DNA of 64,000 nucleotides from an uncultured Paenibacillaceae bacterium. GTDB lineage: Bacteria > Bacillota > Bacilli > Paenibacillales > K13. Location: NCBI GenBank assembly GCA_913056365.1, contig CAJXLT010000003.1:266783-330782 (forward strand). Direction: 5' to 3'. The notes beneath the pieces are model-generated. The model made no database searches, was not told the DNA's origin, and worked only from the letters and a program-made list of their open reading frames with translations. Both the position numbers and the translations under genes were made by a program. This document shows positions 19,103 through 29,586 of the stretch, piece after piece. Numbering within the stretch: position 1 is the stretch's first letter; each line of letters opens with the position of its first letter.

Positions 19103-19612
19103 ATGAGCGAATCTTTTGTTGGAGAAGTTCGCATGTTTGGAGGCAATTTTGCACCACGGGGATGGGCATTGTGTGAAGGACAATTGCTCCCCATTTCACA
19201 GTATGAGGCGCTATTTGCCTTGTTAGGTACGACTTATGGGGGGGACGGACAGACGACGTTCGGTCTGCCTGATTTGCGGGGAAGAGTACCTGTCCATCCG
19301 AATGATTCGACGATCAGAGCTGGCGGTAAGGGAGGCTCGGAAACCGTTACGGTAACCACAAGCCAACTGCCGAGTCATACGCATACTGTGAATGTGATGA
19401 GCTCGGATGCAGATTTGGAAGCGCCGACGAATGCTACGTGGGCTTCAAGTAACTTGGCATACTATTCGAATGGAACATCAGGCGCTCCTGTACCGATGAA
19501 TCCACAGGCTGTATCAAGTGTGGGCGGCAACCAGTCGCATAACAATATGATGCCATCAGGAACCATTTCATTCATCATTTCACTGTATGGGGTATATCCA
19601 TCGCACTCTTAA
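19103..19612 (+). CDS. Phage tail collar domain protein (Microcystin-dependent protein-like), paralog 1
   Basis: FVGEVRMFGGNFAPRGWALCEGQLLPISQYEALFALLGTTYGGDGQTTFGLPDLRGRVPVH is the tail collar signature. Confidence 0.9.
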   Translation: MSESFVGEVRMFGGNFAPRGWALCEGQLLPISQYEALFALLGTTYGGDGQTTFGLPDLRGRVPVHPNDSTIRAGGKGGSETVTVTTSQLPSHTHTVNVMSSDADLEAPTNATWASSNLAYYSNGTSGAPVPMNPQAVSSVGGNQSHNNMMPSGTISFIISLYGVYPSHS

Positions 19613-19630
19613 TCTAAAGGAGGAATTACT

Positions 19631-20134
19631 ATGGCTGAACCGTTCTTAGGAGAAGTACGCGCATTTCCAATCAACTTTGTACCGAAAGGCTGGGCGGCTT
19701 GTGACGGACAGATTTTGCCGATCAATCAGAACCAAGCCCTATATTCCCTATTAGGCACAGTATATGGCGGGGATGGACGCACGACCTTTGCCTTGCCGAA
19801 TTTAAAAGGCAGAGTGCCCATTCATAAAGGCAACGGCGTGACATTAGGCGAATCAGCAGGCGAGTCCACTCATACGCTTACAACCAATGAAATGCCGCAG
19901 CACAATCATATGGTATTTGCTTCTACCAATAACCCTGAAACCGCCAATCCGCAAAATCAGGTATGGGCTTCTCCATCTGTCCCTTCCTATGCTCAGCTGA
20001 GCGGCACTGCGGTTAACATGAACGTGAATGCACTCGCACATACAGGCGGCAGTCAAGCGCATAACAATATGCAACCGTACGAAGCGATGCAGTACTGTAT
20101 TGCTCTTACAGGAATCTTTCCGTCAAGAAGCTAA
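19631..20134 (+). CDS. Phage tail collar domain protein, paralog 2
   Basis: FLGEVRAFPINFVPKGWAACDGQILPINQNQALYSLLGTVYGGDGRTTFALPNLKGRVPIH. Confidence 0.9.
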   Translation: MAEPFLGEVRAFPINFVPKGWAACDGQILPINQNQALYSLLGTVYGGDGRTTFALPNLKGRVPIHKGNGVTLGESAGESTHTLTTNEMPQHNHMVFASTNNPETANPQNQVWASPSVPSYAQLSGTAVNMNVNALAHTGGSQAHNNMQPYEAMQYCIALTGIFPSRS

Positions 20135-20153
20135 ATTTAAGGAGGTATAAGGA

Positions 20154-20687
20154 ATGGCAGATGCATATATTGGTGAAATCAGAGTATTCGCAGGCAACTT
20201 TGCACCTCGGGGCTGGGCTTTCTGTAATGGAGACCTGATGTCTATTGCGCAGAATACGGCCTTGTTTTCAATCTTAGGTACAATGTATGGAGGTGACGGA
20301 AAAAATACTTTTGCCTTGCCGAATTTAATGGGTCGAGCGCCGATGGGACAGGGCCGCGGACCAGGACTGACGGATCGGCGCGTTGGAGCAATGGTAGGCA
20401 GCAGTGAGGTAACCCTGATCGAGCCGGAAATACCAGCGCACAACCATCATGCGAATGCGATTCAGGCTCCGGGGGAGTTGTTGGATCCAACTGACAATTT
20501 TTGGAGTGAAACCCAGCCAGGCAGGAGTGGGGAGCAGGAGTCAGTTTACGCTGCAACACCTACTACTTCGATGTCTCCTATGGTGCTATCGACTGCTGGA
20601 GCGACACAACCACATAACAATATGCAACCGTACTTGGCTATGAACTTTATTATTTGCTTGTATGGAGAATTCCCATCAAGATCATAA
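20154..20687 (+). CDS. Phage tail collar domain protein, paralog 3
   Basis: YIGEIRVFAGNFAPRGWAFCNGDLMSIAQNTALFSILGTMYGGDGKNTFALPNLMGRAPM. Confidence 0.9.
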   Translation: MADAYIGEIRVFAGNFAPRGWAFCNGDLMSIAQNTALFSILGTMYGGDGKNTFALPNLMGRAPMGQGRGPGLTDRRVGAMVGSSEVTLIEPEIPAHNHHANAIQAPGELLDPTDNFWSETQPGRSGEQESVYAATPTTSMSPMVLSTAGATQPHNNMQPYLAMNFIICLYGEFPSRS

Positions 20688-20746
20688 GAATTCAAAATCA
20701 AGTGATGAGGGCTGTATGAAATTCATTTGTGGAAGAGGTTTTATGT

Positions 20747-23700
20747 ATGGGGAAGTATAGGGAGATGAACGGCCGGATCCAAAAGAAGTGGTCCTTCTCT
20801 GATTTTCGTTTATCGTTGCTAATATTGTTAGTGCTTGTCATGTTCATCCAAATTCATCCTGCAAAAGTATTGGCTAATGTAGCGGATGGTAACTATGATT
20901 TTAGTGGTTTAGGCTCTACCGATTCTGGTGGGTCTGGATATCAGACATTAGGCGATAAGTTCTTAGTTTCAAATGGCATGGTGCAGGATGGGACAGCTAT
21001 ATACGATAATCAGGATGGTTCTTTAGAACTAGTGGCGGAAGGAACTGGAGTTGTCAATTCTTTTACTTTCAAGGACTTCGGAATAAGCGGTTTTAATGCA
21101 AGTACAACCATCAGTTCGTTTTCGTTAGTAGCAACACATTCCAATCATACAACTACTGACATTATCATTTCTCCACCATCCAAGGTTATTGGGCAGAGTG
21201 AAGTAATGCTGTCGTTCCTCTATAACGGTAATGCAGAGTTTAATGTGACAGATGTGACGAAATTAACGTTCAATTGGACCATTGATAGCGGTGGAGAAGA
21301 CACCTTGAATTTTGAAAGCATTACGATTGCAAATGCGCAAGGATCATCGAACAGTGCGCCAGTAGCCGTGGCGGACACGTACAGTGTGAATGAAGACCAG
21401 ACATTGAACGAGACAACAGGTGTACTAGCTAATGACACGGATGCAGATCCATCGGATACGCTCAGTGCTGTTCTAGTGAGTGATGTGAGCGACGGAACGT
21501 TGTCACTGCAACCGAATGGTACGTTCACGTACACACCGGATGCAAATTTCAGCGGAACGGACAGCTTCACGTACAAGGCGAATGACGGCAGTGCAGATTC
21601 GAACACCGTCACCGTCACGATAACCGTGAACGCGGTGAACGATGCGCCAGTAGCCGTGGCGGACACGTACAACGTGAATGAAGATCAGACGTTGAACGAG
21701 ACGACAGGTGTGCTGGACAACGACACAGACGCAGAAGGGGATACGTTGACTGCGGTGCTGGTGAGCGACGTAAGCGACGGTACATTGTCACTGCAACCGA
21801 ATGGTACGTTCACGTACACGCCGGATGCGAACTTTAGCGGAACGGACAGCTTCACGTACAAGGCGAATGACGGCAGTGCAGATTCGAACACCGTCACCGT
21901 CACGATAACCGTGAATGCGGTGAACGACGTGCCAGTAGCAACGGCGGACACGTACAGTGTGAATGAAGACCAGACGCTGAACGAAACGACAGGTGTGTTG
22001 GACAACGACACGGATGCTGATCCATCGGATACGCTCAGTGCTGTTCTAGTGAGTGATGTGAGCGACGGTACATTGTCACTGCAACCGAATGGTACGTTCA
22101 CGTACACGCCGGATGCGAACTTTAGCGGAACGGACAGCTTCACGTACAAGGCGAATGACGGCACTGCAGATTCAAATACGGTGACAGCGACGATTACGGT
22201 TAATGCGGTGAACGACGCGCCAATTGCTGTGGCGGATACTTACAATGCCCTGCAGAACGAAACGTTAACAGTAAGCGCAGCTGAGGGAGTATTGTCCAAC
22301 GATACAGATGTTGAGAATAACCCGCTTGAGGCAGAAGTCGAGACTGCACCGACCCATGGAGACCTTGTATTGAATGCGGATGGATCCTTCACGTATACGC
22401 CGGACACTGATTTCTATGGTCAGGATACTTTCGAGTATAGAGCAACTGATAACGACTTGGATTCGCTGGCTGCTACTGTAACCATATCCGTAGGTGATGT
22501 GACTCCACCTGATGCGCCATCTATTGTGCTCAGTGAACCAAACTGGACCCATACAGATGTGACGGCTACGATTACTGGGGAAGCTGGCGGAACGATTGAA
22601 TATCGGATTGGCGAGGAAGTTGCCTGGACGGTATATTCGGACGAGATTACCCTGTCTGAAGAAGGGGATTATCTGATCCATGCAAGAGTGACAGATCTAT
22701 CCGATAATGTGAGTGAAGTGTCACAGGCAAGGGTACGCATTGATAAGACGGCTCCAGTCATCGAGCTTGTCGGCGAATCGAATATGACCGTTTATCACGA
22801 CAGTACCTTTGTCGATCCGGGTGCCAATGTTACAGATAATCTATCAACGGGTCTGACAGCGACTGTGACTGGAAGTGTGTATACGAATACGATCGGTACG
22901 TATAACATCCGCTACAATGCCGCAGATGCAGCTGGAAATGCTGCGATGGAGAAGAATAGAACGGTACATGTCATACCTAAGCCAACTGGCTTAATCTTTG
23001 ATGCGACTAATTATGTTATGGATGAGAAGGAAACCGCTCCTTTCACTGTTTCTCTGAATTACTCGGATGGCAATGATGTGGAAGTTACAGACTTGAGCTT
23101 GTACTCCTTCGATCCGGAAGGCATTGCGAGCATTGCGAGTAGCGGTGTCTTATATGGAGATCAGGCGGGTACAACTGTAGTTGAAGCGGTATATGGAGGA
23201 CAATCGGTGCAAGCCAATATTACTGTCCGTCCGATTATAAGCTACTTGCAGTTTGATAACGTCTCTCTTACTATGCGGGATGGCGAGACGCGAACTTTTG
23301 CCCTGGAAGCTGTGTACACGGATGGCTCGACAGTAGAAATTACGGATACAGCTGCTTACGACATCTCAGACACGAATGTGTTCAGCATGGACACCACCGG
23401 AGAACTGACTGCGCTACAACCGGGAACAGCCAAGCTGAAAGCTACTTATGGGTCCTTCGAAGTTGAACTGACCGTAAACGTTCAAGATCATAGCAACAAC
23501 GCCAATCTAAGCAATATCACGCTTTCCGATGGAACGTTGACTCCTGCCTTCTCACCTGGAACAACGGAGTACAGTGCATCAGTGGCGCATGCAGTCACAG
23601 AAGTTATCATTATAGCAACCACAGAAGATACGTATGCCACCGTAAGCATTGACGGGGAAACTGCTGTAACAGGTACGCAAACGGTCACAGTTCCTGTACA

Positions 23701-25069
23701 CGTAGGTCGCAATAAATTCGACGTTGAGATTACAGCAGAGGATGGCACCGTTCAAACGTATCAACTAGATATTTGGCGGAGCAATCGCGGCGGCAACACA
23801 CCGGGCGGTCCGAACAGTCCGTCGTCATCATCTGATGATTTCGTTATTATCATTAACGGTATGGAAGTGAAGATGATCGGCAATACGGTGGAAGACACTG
23901 CGCCGAATGGGCAATCCAGAATAATTGTTGAACTCGATACAGAGAAGCTCGAAGCCAAGCTGCGTGAAGAAGGCGAGCATGCGAAGGTGATCATTCCTAT
24001 CCCCGTATCGAAGGATCAATTCGTAACGGAGGTGGATGGGGCTATTCTCGAACTCATGCGGTCTCTGCAAGCGGAGTTGGAGATTCAGACACCTACCGTT
24101 CACTACGTTCTGCCTTCACAATTGCTGAACTTGAACGCTCATGATTCGATTGGTTCCGGGGCGACCTTTCAAGTAACGATAGCATCCTTGACCGAGGAAG
24201 AGGCGGAGCAAGTTTCCGATCATGCCAAGAATGCCAAGGTTGACACTTTGCTCACGCCTTTCTCCTTCATGATCGAGAGTGTGAAGGGTGACGAGCGCGT
24301 AGAGCTCAACCGATTCCTCGGATATGTATCAAGAAGCCTCAAGCTTCCTGAAGAGATCGATCCAAGCCGTATTACTACCGGTGTGATTGTGCTGCCGCAC
24401 GGTACTTTGCACCACGTTCCTACGAAGGTAAGGGAGCAAGATGGAAGCTATTATGCGGATATTAACAGCCTGACGAATAGCGCATATGCGCTTATCTATA
24501 ACGAAGCAACTTTCGACGATGTGCAACATCATTGGTCCAAGGACATCGTGAGTGAAAGTTCATCGCGACTAATCGTCAGTGGAAAGTCTGACACGGAATT
24601 TGATCCGAACAGCTCTGTGACACGTGCGGAATTCGTAGCGATGTTGAACCGAGCGCTAGGCATTAGTCAAGCGAACGGACAGCCTTCGTTCCAAGACGTT
24701 CCTCGCACTGCATGGTACTATGATGCGGTTGCAATTGGAGAAGAATACGGGCTTGTCACTGGTTTCGCGGATCACACGTTCAAGCCGCGCGCCACGATTA
24801 CAAGAGAAGAAGCGATGGTCATGATGAGCCATGCCTTGAAGCTTGCTGGCGTGTCTGATTCACTGACGGATGAGCAGATACAGTCACTGCTCAGCCAGTT
24901 CCAAGACAGCACAGAGATTAGCACGTGGGCACAAGCTGCTGCTGCAGCTAGTATTGATGCGAAGATTGTGCGAGGCAGCCATCAACTGCTTGCCCCTCAA
25001 TCGAATTTGACTCGAGCAGAAGCCGCGACGATGATCATGGGCTTGCTGGAAGCGGCAGATTTGATTTAA
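20747..25069 (+). CDS. Large secreted surface protein: tandem cadherin-like/Ig-like repeats, HYR/DUF5011-like, Big-type and cadherin-like beta-sandwich domains, three C-terminal SLH domains
   Basis: N-terminal hydrophobic signal; tandem VADTYSVNEDQTLNETTGVL...GTFTYTPDANFSGTDSFTYKANDG repeats; SLH motifs (FDDVQHHWSKDIV...TRAEFVAML; FQDVPRTAWYYDAVAIGEEYGLVTGF...ITREEAMVMM; ...NLTRAEAATMIMGLL). Confidence 0.9.
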   Translation: MGKYREMNGRIQKKWSFSDFRLSLLILLVLVMFIQIHPAKVLANVADGNYDFSGLGSTDSGGSGYQTLGDKFLVSNGMVQDGTAIYDNQDGSLELVAEGTGVVNSFTFKDFGISGFNASTTISSFSLVATHSNHTTTDIIISPPSKVIGQSEVMLSFLYNGNAEFNVTDVTKLTFNWTIDSGGEDTLNFESITIANAQGSSNSAPVAVADTYSVNEDQTLNETTGVLANDTDADPSDTLSAVLVSDVSDGTLSLQPNGTFTYTPDANFSGTDSFTYKANDGSADSNTVTVTITVNAVNDAPVAVADTYNVNEDQTLNETTGVLDNDTDAEGDTLTAVLVSDVSDGTLSLQPNGTFTYTPDANFSGTDSFTYKANDGSADSNTVTVTITVNAVNDVPVATADTYSVNEDQTLNETTGVLDNDTDADPSDTLSAVLVSDVSDGTLSLQPNGTFTYTPDANFSGTDSFTYKANDGTADSNTVTATITVNAVNDAPIAVADTYNALQNETLTVSAAEGVLSNDTDVENNPLEAEVETAPTHGDLVLNADGSFTYTPDTDFYGQDTFEYRATDNDLDSLAATVTISVGDVTPPDAPSIVLSEPNWTHTDVTATITGEAGGTIEYRIGEEVAWTVYSDEITLSEEGDYLIHARVTDLSDNVSEVSQARVRIDKTAPVIELVGESNMTVYHDSTFVDPGANVTDNLSTGLTATVTGSVYTNTIGTYNIRYNAADAAGNAAMEKNRTVHVIPKPTGLIFDATNYVMDEKETAPFTVSLNYSDGNDVEVTDLSLYSFDPEGIASIASSGVLYGDQAGTTVVEAVYGGQSVQANITVRPIISYLQFDNVSLTMRDGETRTFALEAVYTDGSTVEITDTAAYDISDTNVFSMDTTGELTALQPGTAKLKATYGSFEVELTVNVQDHSNNANLSNITLSDGTLTPAFSPGTTEYSASVAHAVTEVIIIATTEDTYATVSIDGETAVTGTQTVTVPVHVGRNKFDVEITAEDGTVQTYQLDIWRSNRGGNTPGGPNSPSSSSDDFVIIINGMEVKMIGNTVEDTAPNGQSRIIVELDTEKLEAKLREEGEHAKVIIPIPVSKDQFVTEVDGAILELMRSLQAELEIQTPTVHYVLPSQLLNLNAHDSIGSGATFQVTIASLTEEEAEQVSDHAKNAKVDTLLTPFSFMIESVKGDERVELNRFLGYVSRSLKLPEEIDPSRITTGVIVLPHGTLHHVPTKVREQDGSYYADINSLTNSAYALIYNEATFDDVQHHWSKDIVSESSSRLIVSGKSDTEFDPNSSVTRAEFVAMLNRALGISQANGQPSFQDVPRTAWYYDAVAIGEEYGLVTGFADHTFKPRATITREEAMVMMSHALKLAGVSDSLTDEQIQSLLSQFQDSTEISTWAQAAAAASIDAKIVRGSHQLLAPQSNLTRAEAATMIMGLLEAADLI
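21356..22216 (+). repeat. Three nearly identical in-frame tandem repeats (288/285/288 bp), followed by a diverged fourth
   Basis: Recurring GCGCCAGTAGC...GCGGACACGTACA...GTGAATGAAGA(C/T)CAGAC(A/G) at 21356, 21644 and 21929; fourth divergent copy begins at 22217. Confidence 0.85.
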
Positions 25070-25084
25070 GTTCATAATGAAGCG

Positions 25085-25145
25085 CACCCTCTCACGGTTA
25101 CGGTATCCCTAATTGCGGATTCTGTACCGAGAGAGGGTGTTTTGT
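25085..25145 (+). terminator. Terminator after the SLH protein gene
   Basis: CACCCTCTC (25085-25093) / GAGAGGGTG (25131-25139) followed by a T-rich tract. Confidence 0.65.
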
Positions 25146-25557
25146 TGTGGAAATGCTGGTTTGTCGGACGTAGCACTTCCCATGGGCGTAACGCGTCTTG
25201 AGGCAGTTCCCGACTGTGTGATGAATGCAACGGAGAAGGCCAATGTGACGTAGGCTATTTGCTTGGAAGTAGTCGAATGCAGCTTCTTCATGTTCTGTGA
25301 TCATCCTTTCTCAATTGGATTAACCCCATATAGTCATCGTAAACAAGGAATATGAAAGGAAGATGAATGAAGGCTTAATGGGAGGTAAAGGTTGTGTGGC
25401 AGCACATGCAAGTGCTACTTCTTCCTTACTATGCAGCATATCTAGTAACTTGTACCTATGTCCTAAGGAAGATTCGTGATGAATAGGGGATGTGTTAACA
25501 TCGTATTGTGTATATATTTTCAATATTCTGTCGAGAGTGGAAGGGGGGATTTCGAGT

Positions 25558-26289
25558 TTGGTAACGGGGCAGATGAAGTTGTTTTGTCTTCCTTATGCAG
25601 GGAAATCCGCTATGATGTATAACGCATGGAAGCGCCAACTGGATGAAACCATCCAGGTCATTCCAGTAGAGCTTTCAGGCAGAGGGAGAAGATGGAGAGA
25701 GCCTTTCTATTCACATCTATCCAAGGCAGTCGACGATCTCTATGCACAAATGGCCAGTCAATTGGATCATACCCCCTATGCTGTCTTTGGTCATAGTATG
25801 GGCAGTTTGCTGGCTTACGAATTGACAATCAAGATCCAAGAGCAGAAACAGCCGGAACCGTTCACGGTGTTTCTGTCGGGGCGTCAAGCGCCGCATGTGA
25901 AGGATGCAGCCAAGAGCATACATGATCTGCCGGAAGAAGAATTTCGTCAAGCTCTGCGCAAACTGGGCGGGACGTCGGAGGATTTTTTCGAAGAGAAGCA
26001 ATTGTACGAGATGCTTGCACCTGTCATTAGAGCCGATTTCAAGCTAATGGACAGCTACAAGTTGAAGAATAAAGTGAAGGTGAATTCGCCCTTGATCGTA
26101 TTTACTGGAACAGAAGATGACACTATTCAAGGGAACATCAGAGAGTTGGAACAATATTCCAATTGCGGGTGTAAGATTATTGAAATGGAGGGAGGGCATT
26201 TTTTTCTTCATGAGCACGAAGAACAGCTCCTGCATACGATTCAGCATAGGATGTTGGAATACCGAAGAATCGTGGGAGCAGCTTATTAA
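25558..26289 (+). CDS. Type II thioesterase (NRPS/PKS editing)
   Basis: MKLFCLPYAGKSAMMYNAWKRQLDETIQVIPVELSGRGRR...VFGHSMGSLLAYEL (GHSMG) ...MEGGHFFL. TTG start at 25558 (or ATG at 25573) after AAGGGGGGA. Confidence 0.88.
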   Translation: MVTGQMKLFCLPYAGKSAMMYNAWKRQLDETIQVIPVELSGRGRRWREPFYSHLSKAVDDLYAQMASQLDHTPYAVFGHSMGSLLAYELTIKIQEQKQPEPFTVFLSGRQAPHVKDAAKSIHDLPEEEFRQALRKLGGTSEDFFEEKQLYEMLAPVIRADFKLMDSYKLKNKVKVNSPLIVFTGTEDDTIQGNIRELEQYSNCGCKIIEMEGGHFFLHEHEEQLLHTIQHRMLEYRRIVGAAY

Positions 26290-26361
26290 ACAAGCATAAG
26301 GGAGGAACATGATACGAACAGGTATCGGTAATCGTATGTTTCGGTTTGTGTTCAGGTCTGA

Positions 26362-29300
26362 ATGGATGAGATGTTCAAAAATAATGATCGGGTGATTGCA
26401 TTGAATAATGAGAACAGGCTGGATCGTAACAATGTCGAAGACATGCTGGCCTTAACGCCGACTCAGGAAGGAATGCTGTTTCATTACTTGAAGGACCCTC
26501 AAAGCGACCAATATTTCGAACAAGTAGATTTGACTTTGGAAGGCGAGATTAACAAAGAGTTCTTCCATAAAGCATGGACGCACGTGATAGCCGCCAATGA
26601 AATGCTTAGAACGGTTTTTGTCTATGAGAAGCTGAGCAATCCGATACAGGTTATCTTAAAACATTGGGAATGGAACATGTCTTATATCGATTTGTCTCCA
26701 CGAGTTCACGCGGGGAATGAGCAGGAGCTACTGGAAGAAATCAAGAGCAAGGATCGATCTCATAAATTCGACTTGAAGCAGGTGCCGTTCAGAGTCACGC
26801 TGTGCAAGGTCCAGCCCAACGTTCATCATATGATCATCAGCCACCACCATATTTTGTACGATGGATGGAGCAATGGTATTCTGTTGCAAGAATTCCTTCA
26901 TACATACCACTGCATGGTCAGACAGGAAGAGCCGCGTCTGCCGATGAAACCCCCTTTCAAGCAATTTATTAAACATATTCAGAAGGTGCAAGGTTCTGCA
27001 TGGCAGCAATATTGGCAGCAGTATCTTGAAGATTTGGGATCCATGCCGAGGCTGTCCAGGAACTGTCCTCTGCCAGATCGGCATCAAGCTGTATTTATGA
27101 GCAATAGCTATAAGCTGGAAGCATCGATCTGCAAGCAGCTCAAGCAATTTGCGAATGAAAACAATGTGACGCTGGCTACGCTATTTTACTTGGCTTGGGG
27201 AATTTTGCTGCACAGATATTGTGATCAGGATGATGTAATCTTCGGTACAACGGTATCCGGGAGAGAGCTGGAACTGGCGGGTATCGAGGATATGGTAGGC
27301 TTGTTCATCCAGACCGTTCCCTTGCGAATTCAGTTTGATCCAGGCAGCATCCGCAGCCACTTGAAGAAGCTCCATGCACAGTTGATGGAGAGGCGAGATT
27401 ATGAGCATGTCTCCCTTGTAGATATTAAGCACAGCATCGGCTTCAAGGAGGAGCTGTTCGAATCGATCATGGTCGTCGAGAATTATCCAATTGACCAAAC
27501 TCTGCGGGCCGATCACGGCGATCTGAAGATGGTGTCGCACACTGTGTTCGAACAGACGAACTACGACATATCCGTCGGCATCGCAGTCGATGATGCGGTT
27601 CATATGCATGTCAACTTCAACGCTGCTTTGTTTGCCAATGAAGCGATTGAAAGAATGACAGCGCATTACGGAAATATATTGAGAGAAATCGCGGAGCAGG
27701 CAGATAAGCCGATCTATGAAATCGACATGCTTGCCGAGGAGGAGAAAACGCAGCTCATTGACACATGGAATCAAACCGAGACGGTCTTTCCGCAGGAAGA
27801 TACGTTGCATCAACGGTTCGAACAACAGGCTGCGCTGCATCCTGCTGCAATAGCGGTTGTCTTCAAGGACGAGTCGTTCACCTATGCGCAGTTAAATGAA
27901 CAAGCGAATCAACTGGGACGCATGCTGCAGCGCAAAGGCATAGGCAGGGAACACGTTGTGGCGATGATGCTGGAGCGTTCGCCGGACATGATTGTGTGCA
28001 TGCTCGCTATTCTCAAAACTGGCGCTGTTTATATGCCTATTGCGAAGGATCATCCGAAAAACAGAGTGGATCATATGCTTCAGGACAGCGGAGCCCGGCT
28101 GCTGCTTGTGGATGAGGAGAAGCATCGCATTGCCTATGGCGAGATGCTTGAGACACTGCATATAAGAGAGCAGGACCATAGCGGCTATGATGGCGGAAAT
28201 CTGGAAGCGCATGCGCATTCTCGTAATGCAGCTTATGTGCTGTACACTTCAGGTTCAACCGGGATGCCGAAGGGGGTCGTTGTCGAACACCGGAGCGTTG
28301 TGAATCTCGCTTGCTGGTTTCATCAATCCTATCAGCTGGATCGAAATCGCAATATTCTGCAATTGGCCGAATATACGTTTGATGTCAGCGTAGAAGATAT
28401 ATTTAGCGCTTTGCTGCATGGCTGCACCCTTTTTATAGGAGATAGAGATATCCTTTATGACAAGGCAGCCTTTCAACATTATTTGGAACTGCATCAGATT
28501 CATCTGATTAATGCGTTTCCGGGCATCTTGAAAGAGCTTCTGTCCTTCGAGAGGAAGATAGAAAGCTTGCGAGTGGTCATTTCCGGCGGCGATCGGCTGG
28601 AAGAGGAGCTGAAGGAAAGCATCGTCGCACTGGGATACAGATTATACAATAACTATGGACTGACGGAGACGACGGTAGATTCCTTATCAGCGCAATGCTC
28701 TGCAGGTGAGCCTGTTGCACTAGGGCAGCCTATCAGCAATACAAAGGCTTATATTATGAACCGGCATCATCAACTCCAGCCAGTCGGCGTTATCGGCGAG
28801 CTAGTCGTATCTGGCGTTGGCTTGGCGAGAGGGTACTTGAATAATGAAGGGATGAATGAGCAGAAATTCATAGAACTGACCATTGGCAATAGGAAGGAGA
28901 GGATTTATAAAACAGGCGATTTGGCGAGAAGGCGGCAGGACGGCCGTTTTGAATTTGTCGGAAGAATCGACGACCAAGTGAAGATCAGAGGTCATAGAGT
29001 GGAACTATCGGAAATCGAGAAAGCCCTTCTTCATATCGAGGGTATCCGTGAAGCAGTCGTACTCGCGAAGCAAGAAGCTACTGGGGAGTCGAGCCTATAC
29101 GCTTTTGTGATTTCGGATATCCCGATTAACAGCAAGGACATCAAGAAAAACCTGTCTACAAGATATTTGCCCGGATATATGATGCCGAGCCTGATTGTGC
29201 GGGTGGAAGTATTCCCGCTGACGCGAAACGGCAAGATCGACAAGGAAGCGCTCTGGAAGGAAGCGGCGGATCAGAAGCAGGAAGCAGGGAGCCATACGCC

Positions 29301-29574
29301 GCCGCAGAATGAGATCGAGCATGCCATTCATGCAATCTGGAATCAGGTGCTGGAATTGCCCGAGATCAGTACAACCGATGATTTTTACGACGTTGGAGGC
29401 AACTCATTGAAATTAATACGGGTTCATTCCCTGCTAAGTAAGCAGTACCCTTCTCTAGTTACGGTTCAGGATTTATTCGATTACAAAACGATTCAGTCGT
29501 TGGCGGAGCTCATTCATGCGAAAAAAGAGCCTGTGCAAGTGTCGGAGAGGAAATTGAACAAAATTGAATTCTAG
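26362..29574 (+). CDS. NRPS, domains C-A-PCP
   Basis: LTPTQEGMLFHYL, HHHILYDGWS (C); YTSGSTGMPKGVVVEH, YKTGDL, GRIDDQVKIRGHRVEL, NGKIDK (A); VGGNSLKLIRV (PCP). Confidence 0.92.
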   Translation: MDEMFKNNDRVIALNNENRLDRNNVEDMLALTPTQEGMLFHYLKDPQSDQYFEQVDLTLEGEINKEFFHKAWTHVIAANEMLRTVFVYEKLSNPIQVILKHWEWNMSYIDLSPRVHAGNEQELLEEIKSKDRSHKFDLKQVPFRVTLCKVQPNVHHMIISHHHILYDGWSNGILLQEFLHTYHCMVRQEEPRLPMKPPFKQFIKHIQKVQGSAWQQYWQQYLEDLGSMPRLSRNCPLPDRHQAVFMSNSYKLEASICKQLKQFANENNVTLATLFYLAWGILLHRYCDQDDVIFGTTVSGRELELAGIEDMVGLFIQTVPLRIQFDPGSIRSHLKKLHAQLMERRDYEHVSLVDIKHSIGFKEELFESIMVVENYPIDQTLRADHGDLKMVSHTVFEQTNYDISVGIAVDDAVHMHVNFNAALFANEAIERMTAHYGNILREIAEQADKPIYEIDMLAEEEKTQLIDTWNQTETVFPQEDTLHQRFEQQAALHPAAIAVVFKDESFTYAQLNEQANQLGRMLQRKGIGREHVVAMMLERSPDMIVCMLAILKTGAVYMPIAKDHPKNRVDHMLQDSGARLLLVDEEKHRIAYGEMLETLHIREQDHSGYDGGNLEAHAHSRNAAYVLYTSGSTGMPKGVVVEHRSVVNLACWFHQSYQLDRNRNILQLAEYTFDVSVEDIFSALLHGCTLFIGDRDILYDKAAFQHYLELHQIHLINAFPGILKELLSFERKIESLRVVISGGDRLEEELKESIVALGYRLYNNYGLTETTVDSLSAQCSAGEPVALGQPISNTKAYIMNRHHQLQPVGVIGELVVSGVGLARGYLNNEGMNEQKFIELTIGNRKERIYKTGDLARRRQDGRFEFVGRIDDQVKIRGHRVELSEIEKALLHIEGIREAVVLAKQEATGESSLYAFVISDIPINSKDIKKNLSTRYLPGYMMPSLIVRVEVFPLTRNGKIDKEALWKEAADQKQEAGSHTPPQNEIEHAIHAIWNQVLELPEISTTDDFYDVGGNSLKLIRVHSLLSKQYPSLVTVQDLFDYKTIQSLAELIHAKKEPVQVSERKLNKIEF

Positions 29575-29586
29575 GAGAGAAGAGGA

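Noticed and set aside
19103-20687. Prophage call from three phage tail collar domains
   Set aside because: No structural, integrase, lysis or packaging genes nearby; such collar trios occur outside phages.
21220-22164. Minus-strand ORFs 21220..21672 and 21685..22164
   Set aside because: They mirror the repeated sense-strand surface-protein repeats; an artefact of composition and repetition.
25081-25557. Possible riboswitch or leader upstream of the NRPS cluster
   Set aside because: Only the SLH-gene terminator hairpin was supportable; no known riboswitch consensus was recognised.
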